Origin: Desulfobacteraceae bacterium
Lineage (GTDB): Bacteria; Desulfobacterota; Desulfobacteria; Desulfobacterales; JAABSP01
Direction of reading: 5' to 3'
Length of the DNA: 37,391 nucleotides
NCBI GenBank assembly: GCA_011389855.1
Contig: JAABTM010000014.1
Coordinates: 1-37,391 of the forward strand
Shown piece by piece: positions 12,272 to 19,237 of the stretch. Numbering within the stretch: the first letter of the stretch is position 1; the number at the start of each line of letters is the position of its first letter. The position numbers were made by a program, and so were the translations under genes. The notes under the pieces are model-generated. The model was not told the DNA's origin. It did not search any database and was given only the letters and a program-made list of their open reading frames with translations.

Positions 12272-15250
12272 TCAGATGGCCGCGATCTCCAGGGGGGCGC
12301 CGGCCAGTTTTTCGTTGGCGGCCCTGAGCATCTCCCCGCCGGAAATCACCGCCACCGCCGCGTCGCGGTCCGGGGCGAAATACGCCTCGGCCGCCGCCAT
12401 CACCGCGTCCCGGTCCAGGGCCAGCAACCGCTCCTTGTACCGCTTCCGCTCCCCGTCGGACAGGGCCAGCAGGCCCCGATAAAAGGCTTTTCGGGACGCC
12501 GGGCCCGGCGGGTCGGGCTTGTCGATGTCGGAACAGACCTGGAGGATCGCCTCCTTGACGTCCTCTTCGGCGAACCGGCCCGACCGGATAAACGCCGCCG
12601 CCCCCTCGTACGCCTCGAGGGTGTTGACGATGTGGGGATCGCGGTAGGACCCGAAGCTGAACAGGCCGTCTTCCGGGTTGTAGATGGAAAACCCGCCGTA
12701 GGCGCCCCCCTTCTCCCGGATCTCCCGGTGGATGTAGAGGGACCGGAGCAGCTTGCCGATGACCGCCAGGGCCGGGGCGTGGTCATGGTCCATGCGGACC
12801 GCCTCCAGGGTCTTGGCCACGAAAGAAACCGCCGTGGAGGTGGACCAGCCCTCCCGGGGCAGCCCCTCCCCCACCGCCACGTCGGGGGGACGGAACCCGT
12901 CCGTCCCCTCCCCTTCCAGTCCTTCCAGAAGGGCGGCGGCGGCGTTCACCGAGGGCTGAAGAACATCAGGTTCGCCGATAAGGGCCATGCGGATGTTGTT
13001 CCGGGAGAAGAGGCGGCGGCCGATGGCGGCGAGATCCGCCGACAGAGCCTCCAGCCGCGCCGCCGACAGATCCTCGGCGATCCCTTTTATGGTCTTCAGT
13101 TGGTGGACCCCGTTCCAGATCTCGTTGAGGGCGTGGGTGGGGGAAAAATTCCGGGCCGACAGGCCGATGGCCAGCCGATGGCCGTTGTGGACGACCATCG
13201 ACTCCAGGCCGGCCCTGAATTCCATGAGCAGGCTCTTGAGCCGCTTCAGGTCGGCCAGATCGTAATCGCTGATGAGTTCCCGGATGAGGGTGAACATCTT
13301 TTCCACGTTCCGGGCCAGACACTTGCCGTTGAAGGTGACAAAGGGCAGCGGCGACCCGTCGGCGTCGAACCGGGTCCGGGAATGGGCCGATACGCCCATG
13401 CCGCCGGTGTAGGTGGCGATCTCCCGGGCCATTTCCGTGTAGTCCCGCAGGGACGTGCCGATGCGGGTGAAGGCGTAGCAGAAAAAGGGGACCATGGGGA
13501 GGAGCCGCCGCTCCAGCCCCCCGGCCCCGGCGGCGGCGGTGAAGTAGAAAATGCCGGAAGTGGGTTGCTCGTAGAGCGTGGCGTTCATCTCGTCGTAGAC
13601 GGCGGTTTCGGTCACCGACGGCACATCGGCCGGGATGTCCGACAAGGCCAGGGTGGGCAGGACCGAAAGGTCCTCCTCCGACGCCTGGAGCGCCTCCAGG
13701 GCCTCGGCGTCCGCCTCGATCTCCCGGACCTCCTCGGGGGACAGCCCCGCCTTGATCCGGTCCAGCTCCTCCCGGACACGCTCGTTCTCCCGCCGTTCCA
13801 GGGTATGGTCCGGGACCAGTTGAAAGGTCGCCCGGTGGGGATTGTCCAGGAAATGGGTCCGAATCCGCTCTTCGAAAAAAAATCCGCCGTCGATGGCCGC
13901 CCGGATGTCCCGGAGATCCTGGTCGAACCGGAGGGCGCGCACCGGGTCGCCGCCGTGGAACCAGGGCCCGCAGAAAGAGAGAAAAAGCTTGAGTCCGTAG
14001 GGGTACGGGGTGTTGGTGATCTCCTTCCGGTGGAACTCGGTCTGGTGGATGGCCGATGCGATGAGGCGGGGATCGATCCCCTTTTCGGCCAGCTCCGACA
14101 GAGTGTCGAGGACAATGCCTTCGATCCGCTCGCTGTCGGCCAGCCGCACGTCCTTGAGGCCGGCGGCGAACATCGTGTCCCGGTGGTCCGGCACGAAGCC
14201 CGTGCCGTCCGCGAGCGACGACCCCAGGCCGGAATCGATGAGGGCCTTTCGCAGCGGCGCGGCCGCGTTGCCCAGGAGAATCCCCTCCATCAGCTCCAGG
14301 GCCAGCACCTCGAAGGCCTCCTGGATGTCGGCCGTCAGCCAGGCCATGCAGACCTGGTTCTTTTTCTCCGGGTTTTCGTTTTCCGCCAGGGGATAGGCGT
14401 AGGTGACGGTCCTGGGCGCATCCCACCGCGGCTGTGGAGGGACCACGGTTCCGGGATCGATCCGGCTGAACCGGCCGAGGATTTTCTCCTGGATGACGTT
14501 TAGGTGTTTTTCAAGTGGGAGGTCGCCGTAGGTGTAGAAAAAGGCGTTGCTGGGATGATAATGTATCCCGTGGAACTGGCGCAGTCCCTCCCAGGTCAGG
14601 GTGGGGATCGCCGCCGGGTCGCCGCCGGAGTTGTTGCCGTAGGTGGTGTCCGGATAGAGCGCGTTCATCAGACCGCGGCCCATGACCTGATCCGGCGAGG
14701 ACATGGCGCCCTTCATCTCGTTGTAGACCACGCCCTTGTAGACGAGTTCGAAATCGTCGCCGCCGGCCGTAGGTTCGGTTTCCAGCCGGTGCCCCTCCTG
14801 GCGGAAGCTGAGCCGGTCCAGGCGCGGATAGAAGGCCGCGTCCAGGTAAACATCCATGAGGTTGTAGAAATCCTTCCGGTTCTGGGTCGAATAGGGGTAC
14901 ATGGTCCAGTCGGAGGCGGTGAAGGCGTTCATGAAGGTGGAAAGACTGCGTTTGATCATGGAGAAAAACGGATCCCGGACCGGGTACGCCCGGGAACCGC
15001 ACAGGGCGGTGTGCTCCAGGATGTGGGCCACGCCGGTGGCGTCCCGGGGCACGGTCTTGAACGCCGCGGAAAAGGTGTTCTCCGCGTCGGCCCGACTGAT
15101 GTGGGCGTGGCGCGCGCCGGTGGTCCGGTGGACCAGTTCGTAAAAAAAAGAGCTGATATGGGGCAGTTCCGCGGTCCGCTCCACCACGTGGTCGCCGATG
15201 ACGTCCCCTTCGTTGATCCCCGGATTGTTCGGATCAGCAAACATTTTCAT
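12272..15250 (-). CDS. M16C zinc metalloprotease, presequence protease (PreP) type
   Basis: 992 residues, the usual length for single-chain PreP/insulinase-family peptidases with four M16 domains. The inverted zinc motif HxxEH is His76-Ile-Leu-Glu79-His80 (GVAHILEHTALCGSRAYPV), and the distal zinc ligand is Glu178 in VVYNEMKGAMSSPD. The second half keeps the non-catalytic M16 repeats and the M16C-associated region (GGMGVSAHSRTRFDADGSP). No signal peptide is seen, so it is probably cytoplasmic and degrades peptides enclosed between its halves. The ATG at 15248-15250 has an AAGGGG-type site upstream; a second ATG two codons on is possible. The 62-residue gene follows it. Confidence 0.93.
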   Translation of the reverse strand: MKMFADPNNPGINEGDVIGDHVVERTAELPHISSFFYELVHRTTGARHAHISRADAENTFSAAFKTVPRDATGVAHILEHTALCGSRAYPVRDPFFSMIKRSLSTFMNAFTASDWTMYPYSTQNRKDFYNLMDVYLDAAFYPRLDRLSFRQEGHRLETEPTAGGDDFELVYKGVVYNEMKGAMSSPDQVMGRGLMNALYPDTTYGNNSGGDPAAIPTLTWEGLRQFHGIHYHPSNAFFYTYGDLPLEKHLNVIQEKILGRFSRIDPGTVVPPQPRWDAPRTVTYAYPLAENENPEKKNQVCMAWLTADIQEAFEVLALELMEGILLGNAAAPLRKALIDSGLGSSLADGTGFVPDHRDTMFAAGLKDVRLADSERIEGIVLDTLSELAEKGIDPRLIASAIHQTEFHRKEITNTPYPYGLKLFLSFCGPWFHGGDPVRALRFDQDLRDIRAAIDGGFFFEERIRTHFLDNPHRATFQLVPDHTLERRENERVREELDRIKAGLSPEEVREIEADAEALEALQASEEDLSVLPTLALSDIPADVPSVTETAVYDEMNATLYEQPTSGIFYFTAAAGAGGLERRLLPMVPFFCYAFTRIGTSLRDYTEMAREIATYTGGMGVSAHSRTRFDADGSPLPFVTFNGKCLARNVEKMFTLIRELISDYDLADLKRLKSLLMEFRAGLESMVVHNGHRLAIGLSARNFSPTHALNEIWNGVHQLKTIKGIAEDLSAARLEALSADLAAIGRRLFSRNNIRMALIGEPDVLQPSVNAAAALLEGLEGEGTDGFRPPDVAVGEGLPREGWSTSTAVSFVAKTLEAVRMDHDHAPALAVIGKLLRSLYIHREIREKGGAYGGFSIYNPEDGLFSFGSYRDPHIVNTLEAYEGAAAFIRSGRFAEEDVKEAILQVCSDIDKPDPPGPASRKAFYRGLLALSDGERKRYKERLLALDRDAVMAAAEAYFAPDRDAAVAVISGGEMLRAANEKLAGAPLEIAAI

Positions 15251-15331
15251 CTAAAAACACCCCTTCAATGGAATTTGATTTGCCAGGAACCAAAATCTAT
15301 GGTTTTCGGATAGGCTCTAAGATGCGCCGGA

Positions 15332-15721
15332 TCAGGAGGATTCCGACGCCTCCCTGGGCGTCCAGTAGACGCCCCGGCTTTTTCGTTCGATTTTGCCCAG
15401 GTCATTGAGCCGATAAATGATGTTGCGCAGTTTCTTCTCGCCGAAGCCGGTGCGGTCCTTGATCTCGGCGAAGCCGACGCCGTCGTCGAAATCCCGGATG
15501 GTCTCCAGCACCGTATCCGAAGCGGTCAGGGCGGCGCGGGGCTTGCCCTTGGCCGCGCCGCGTCCCCGTGGGCTTTCAAGGGATTTGAGGACCAACTGTT
15601 CGATATGATCGAGGCGACGACCGAGACGATCGATGTCTTTTTTCGTCGGGATGTTGTAACTCTGCATAAAGAACTTGACCATGGCGTCGAAACTGATGGG
15701 CTTTTTCTTTTTCCTGGACAT
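15332..15721 (-). CDS. Predicted small DNA-binding protein (coiled coil + winged helix)
   Basis: 129 residues. A Lys-rich N-terminus (MSRKKKKPISFDAMVKFFM) is followed by a short coiled-coil-like helix (DIDRLGRRLDHIEQLVLKSL), a Gly/Lys/Arg linker, and a C-terminal helix-turn-helix-like domain: SDTVLETIRDFDDGVGFAEI, DRTGFGEKKLRNIIYRLNDL, then a wing GKIERKSRGVYWTP. This pattern matches winged-helix proteins that sense a subunit or target state, but I cannot name a family. GGAGG lies 6 nt before the ATG. It is divergent from rsmA, sharing a 116-nt upstream region. Confidence 0.75.
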   Translation of the reverse strand: MSRKKKKPISFDAMVKFFMQSYNIPTKKDIDRLGRRLDHIEQLVLKSLESPRGRGAAKGKPRAALTASDTVLETIRDFDDGVGFAEIKDRTGFGEKKLRNIIYRLNDLGKIERKSRGVYWTPREASESS

Positions 15722-15837
15722 CGCGCCCCTCCCCTGAAAGAATTGAAGTCGAAGGCCCTAAAAAAAGTGCTTCTTCTATTCCTAATCTAGTAAAGTGTGA
15801 AAAGTCAAGGACTAGAAATAAGAAAAAGGAATTGACC

Positions 15838-16713
15838 ATGACCTCTCCGCGCATGCTCCTGAACGCCTGGCGGCTGGATCCCAAAAAAAGCCTGGGACAG
15901 AATTTTCTCGCGGACCCCTCCACGGCCGAAATGATCGCGGACCGGGCGGGGATCGTGCCCGAAGACGCCGTGCTGGAGATCGGCGCCGGCCTGGGCGCCC
16001 TCACCGTTCCCGTCGCCCGGCGCGCCGGCCGCGTCGTCGCCGTCGAGACGGACGGCCGCCTGCTCGAACTTTTGAAGACCGAACTTCGGGTTCACGGCCT
16101 CGACAACGTGGATCTCCTCCAAGCCGACATCCTTAAAGTAGATATGGGAAAGATCGCCGAAGCGGCCGGCCGACGCCTGGTGGTGATGGGCAACCTCCCC
16201 TATCACATCTCCTCCCAAATCGTCGTCAAACTCATTCAGGACCGGGAATGGGTGGACCGGGCGGTGGCGATGATCCAGCGGGAAATGGCCCGGCGGCTCA
16301 TGGCCGCCCCCGGGGCGAAGGACTACGGACGGCTGACGGCGATGCTCCGTTACTGCGCCGACATCAAATCCGCGGCCGTCGTCCGGGCCCATCTCTTCCA
16401 CCCCCGCCCCAAGGTGGATTCCGAAGTGGTCGCCATCGACTTCCACCATCCGCCCGTCCACACAGCGCAAGACGAAGCCTTCCTCTTCAAGGTGATCAAA
16501 GCCGCCTTCGGCCAGCGGCGCAAAACCCTCAAAAACGCACTGTCGGGCAGCGAACTAAAGATGAGCCCGACCGAGGCCCGGAACGCGCTGGAAGCCGCCG
16601 GAATCGACCCCGCGAGGCGGGCGGAAACGGTGGGTGTGGGGGAGTTTATTGGGTTGAGTGAAAAAATTAAAGATTCTCCGCCACGCCCACCGTCCGGTCC
16701 CCCAGCATGTTGA
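15838..16713 (+). CDS. rsmA: 16S rRNA (adenine(1518)-N(6)/adenine(1519)-N(6))-dimethyltransferase
   Basis: 291 residues. RsmA (KsgA) transfers four methyl groups from SAM to two adjacent adenines in helix 45 of 16S rRNA late in 30S assembly. All motifs are present: KKSLGQNFLADP near the N-terminus, SAM-binding VLEIGAGLGALT, acidic end of strand 2 (VVAVETDGRLLELL), QADILKVDM, and catalytic NLPYHISS (motif IV). ATG at 15838 was chosen because AAGGA lies 7 nt upstream; a TTG six bases earlier would abut that site. The C-terminal 15-20 residues (SPPRPPSGPPAC) go beyond the usual end and overlap the convergent GAPDH gene by 47 nt. Confidence 0.95.
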   Translation: MTSPRMLLNAWRLDPKKSLGQNFLADPSTAEMIADRAGIVPEDAVLEIGAGLGALTVPVARRAGRVVAVETDGRLLELLKTELRVHGLDNVDLLQADILKVDMGKIAEAAGRRLVVMGNLPYHISSQIVVKLIQDREWVDRAVAMIQREMARRLMAAPGAKDYGRLTAMLRYCADIKSAAVVRAHLFHPRPKVDSEVVAIDFHHPPVHTAQDEAFLFKVIKAAFGQRRKTLKNALSGSELKMSPTEARNALEAAGIDPARRAETVGVGEFIGLSEKIKDSPPRPPSGPPAC

Positions 16714-17920
16714 CGTATGACCCCAGTTCGTTGTCGTACCAGCCGTAGACCACGGCCTGGGTGATGGGGATGCGGACGGTGGTGGTCTTGAGCTGGGAGA
16801 TGATGGACTGGTCCATACCCGGGACTTTCTCCAGGTCGATGCCGGCCTCGCCGGTGCGGGTGTGGGTCTCGTGGCCTTCGATGATGGCCGCGGCCCGGGG
16901 CAGCCCGACGATGTCGCAGGAGACGTTCTGCTTCTCGTCGTAGTGGAGATAGCCGTTGGGATCGGCTTCGGCCGCCTGGCGGTAGATGTCGTTGATCATT
17001 TCCCGTCGGATCGACTCGCCGGTGACCTCCTCCTGTAGATTTACCACCAGGATAATCAGGGAGCCGGTGGTGTTGGGGATGCGGACCGACTCGGCGATGA
17101 ACCCGATCTCCTCCATCTCCGGAATGACCAGGCGCAAAGCATTGGCGGCGCCGGTGCTGGTGAGGATGATGTTGTTCATGACGCTCCGGTTTTTCCGGAG
17201 GTCCGAGGCGCCGGCCTTGGGCAGCCGGTCGAGCACCTGCTGGGACCCGGTGGCGGCGTGGACGGTGGCCATGGAGGCCGACAGGATCTTTTTGGGCCCG
17301 AAGACGTTGAGCATCGGTTTGACCATGTGGGCCAGACAGGTGGTGGTGCAGGAGGCGTTGGAGACGAGCTTGTGGACCCTCGGATCGTAGGTCTCGTCGT
17401 TGATGCCCATGACGGTGGTGACGGCGTCGTCTGGCATGGGAGTCCGTTTGTCCTTGATCTTGAAGGGCGCCGACACGATCACCTTCTGAGCGCCGGCGTC
17501 GAGATGGCCCCGGATCGACTTGGCCTCGTCGGGGGGCAGGGTCGGATCGAGAAACTGGCCGGTGGTGTCAACCACCAGTTTTACGCCGTTCTCCCGCCAT
17601 TCGATGTCCCGGGGGGATCGATGGGCGCGGAGAAACCGGGCGGGAACCCCGTTCACCCGCATGGTCCCGGCCGACTCATCCACTTCTTCGATAACGGGTT
17701 TCGCCTGAAAACCGTGGAGATAGCCCCGGAGCGACCCGTAGGTGGAATCCCGCTCCACATAATGGGCGATGTCGGAAAGAGACCCGCCGACCTCCCGGCC
17801 GAGGTTGACCACCAGCTCGCTGAAGTGCTTCCGCCCCACATGATGCCAGAGGGTGAGCTTTCCAATTCTGCCGAACCCGTTGATGCCCAGTTTCAGTCCG
17901 TTTGCCTCCATTGCAACCAT
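16667..17920 (-). CDS. gap: Glyceraldehyde-3-phosphate dehydrogenase, long divergent form
   Basis: 417 residues against about 335 for ordinary GAPDH. It oxidises glyceraldehyde 3-phosphate to 1,3-bisphosphoglycerate or the reverse in gluconeogenesis. Seen: nucleotide-binding INGFGRIGKLTLW (12-25), catalytic Cys191 in SNASCTTTCLAHM, His221 in ATVHAATGSQQ, phosphate-site STGAANAL (255-262) and the late WYDNELGSYVNML (394-406). Differences: the usual Asp after strand 2 (V-N-D-L) is replaced (VVNLGREVGG), TVHAYTNDQ reads TVHAATGSQ, and an extra segment lies at about 345-385. The start ATG 17918-17920 has AGGAGG 6 nt upstream; an upstream TTG (17936-17938) would overlap that site. A good promoter lies about 100 nt upstream. 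Confidence 0.9.
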   Translation of the reverse strand: MVAMEANGLKLGINGFGRIGKLTLWHHVGRKHFSELVVNLGREVGGSLSDIAHYVERDSTYGSLRGYLHGFQAKPVIEEVDESAGTMRVNGVPARFLRAHRSPRDIEWRENGVKLVVDTTGQFLDPTLPPDEAKSIRGHLDAGAQKVIVSAPFKIKDKRTPMPDDAVTTVMGINDETYDPRVHKLVSNASCTTTCLAHMVKPMLNVFGPKKILSASMATVHAATGSQQVLDRLPKAGASDLRKNRSVMNNIILTSTGAANALRLVIPEMEEIGFIAESVRIPNTTGSLIILVVNLQEEVTGESIRREMINDIYRQAAEADPNGYLHYDEKQNVSCDIVGLPRAAAIIEGHETHTRTGEAGIDLEKVPGMDQSIISQLKTTTVRIPITQAVVYGWYDNELGSYVNMLGDRTVGVAENL

Positions 17921-18021
17921 CCCGCGCCTCCTGTGCAAGTTCCGAAAATTGCTGCTCGTTTATTGTTCGTCGCGGCGTGCGGCGGGTGGACGCCGTCATC
18001 GCCGGTCAATCGCCATCCGCC

Positions 18022-18050
18022 ATCTTAAGATTGTTGATTTATCCCGTCAA
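18022..18050 (-). promoter_or_regulatory. Predicted sigma-70-type promoter of gap
   Basis: On the minus strand TTGACG (18045-18050) and TAAGAT (18022-18027) are spaced by 17 nt. It gives a leader of roughly 95 nt ahead of the gap start codon. Confidence 0.6.
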
Positions 18051-18079
18051 ATACTTTTGACCTCCAAGGGCGGGGTTTC

Positions 18080-18122
18080 AAATGTCGATTTGTCCAAATG
18101 AAGCCCAAAAAATCGACAATTT
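18080..18122. repeat. Imperfect inverted repeat upstream of the gap promoter
   Basis: Arms AAATGTCGATTT (18080-18091) and AAATCGACAATTT (18110-18122) pair with one bulge around an 18-nt loop. It lies upstream of the gap -35 box and downstream of the toxin gene; it could be an operator, a weak terminator or a relic of a palindromic repeat. Confidence 0.5.
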
Positions 18123-18269
18123 CGTTTTTCGGATTTGACGATTTCAAGATAGCGGTTTGGAAATGAAAATCATGTGGATGGAAAGAACGACGACTTGATC
18201 ATAACATCGGCCGGTTTCCGGCTATCCTCTTTCCGCAGATCAAGGCGATAGGCACACCGGAAGCCATCG

Positions 18270-18932
18270 CTATTCAAAATCAACTGTGGAAATGGACTTT
18301 AATTCCTTGTCGGACCGTTTGTAAAAGTCAAGGATTTGATCGACGTCAAACGGTTCAATAAATCGAATCTGGTTCAATTCTTCTCGATAGGCAAAAATGC
18401 GGGAGATGTGAACGACGTATCGGTAGGGCAGCGATTCCTTGGCTTCGGCAAATTTCATCATATCGATAAAACGCCATCCAGCGTGTCGGCTGATCGCGTA
18501 CACATCAACAAAATCCTTGATTTCAAAGCGCTCCGACATTGCCATGATTTTATTTGCCGCCAAATCCCGCAAGCTTTCAATTTTCAAATTGAACCTGGAG
18601 CATTCCATTGGCGTTTGCAGCCGGGAAAAATAGAGCGGAACGAATTCGGTTTTGATGCATTCATCATAAATCCGAATGCCATAGACGCATCGGTCAAACA
18701 GTTTGTTCACCGAATCGATCTCGAATCCGGCGTTTTTCAGGATGCCTTCTATTTCAATCAGACGAACCGGCTGCTTTCGGTTCAGGGCAAAGAAGTCCAG
18801 GTCCTCCGACAACCGATGGGACAGATAATATTCGGCAAGCGCCGTGCCGCCGCCGAAAACAAACCGTTTTTTAAGACTGACAGGCAGAAGGTCGAGAATG
18901 CGCCGCTGCCCTTTGGATAAAACCCGAGACAC
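18270..18932 (-). CDS. AbiEii/AbiGii-type nucleotidyltransferase (toxin component)
   Basis: 220 residues. The N-terminal nucleotidyltransferase core has FVFGGGTALAEYYLSHR (Gly27-Thr30) followed by SEDLDFF with the paired acids Asp44 and Asp46, the signature of the AbiEii/MenT superfamily. Later DLAANKIMAMSER and IKDFVDVYAI match the Lys and KDxxDxY motifs of this family. AbiEii-type enzymes transfer nucleotides onto RNA such as tRNA and arrest growth or phage infection when not neutralised; activity here is inferred. The start is GTG at 18930-18932, one base after the stop of the small upstream gene, so the two form a pair. GC content is lower than in the neighbours, which fits a mobile defence module. 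Confidence 0.88.
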   Translation of the reverse strand: MSRVLSKGQRRILDLLPVSLKKRFVFGGGTALAEYYLSHRLSEDLDFFALNRKQPVRLIEIEGILKNAGFEIDSVNKLFDRCVYGIRIYDECIKTEFVPLYFSRLQTPMECSRFNLKIESLRDLAANKIMAMSERFEIKDFVDVYAISRHAGWRFIDMMKFAEAKESLPYRYVVHISRIFAYREELNQIRFIEPFDVDQILDFYKRSDKELKSISTVDFE

Positions 18933-18933
18933 G

Positions 18934-19188
18934 CTAAAGCCACCTTTGGATCAAAGTCTTAATGACGTGTTCTCTAACATCTTCGCAATATTTGACCGGC
19001 CCATGCCGGTGAATCGCGCCAACAATTGATTTGACGTCATCCAGATCGATTTCACCCCTGTTAAAAGCCTTGTGAATTTCCGGCCAGAAATCGGCGAATC
19101 TCTGGGCCCGGATTGCGCCGGGAATCTCTTCAACAGGAATGTCTCTCCTGTAATCCCAAAACAGCTTTCTTTGAATGTCAGGCGTCAT
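18934..19188 (-). CDS. Small partner of the AbiEii-like enzyme (putative antitoxin)
   Basis: 84 residues. It opens MTPDIQRKLFWDYRRDIPVE; the LFWDY motif and the following helix pattern resemble short proteins often encoded beside nucleotidyltransferase toxins (DUF6922-like), not the larger AbiEi winged-helix antitoxin. The predicted structure is helical and there is no obvious DNA-binding domain. It is upstream of and almost touching the toxin gene, the normal antitoxin-first order. No clear ribosome site precedes the ATG at 19186-19188. Antitoxin function is an inference from context. Confidence 0.75.
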   Translation of the reverse strand: MTPDIQRKLFWDYRRDIPVEEIPGAIRAQRFADFWPEIHKAFNRGEIDLDDVKSIVGAIHRHGPVKYCEDVREHVIKTLIQRWL

Positions 19189-19237
19189 GGGGCGACCCGC
19201 GTTTCAATTTTCTAAAACATTTTGCCGGCTTTGCGCT

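Larger units (their letters stand above)
17921..18269. other. 349-nt non-coding interval between gap and the toxin gene
   Basis: It holds the predicted gap promoter (18022-18050), an imperfect inverted repeat (18080-18122) and AT-richer DNA up to the toxin stop. I see no reading frame with a ribosome site, no RNA gene and no further repeat. Confidence 0.6.
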
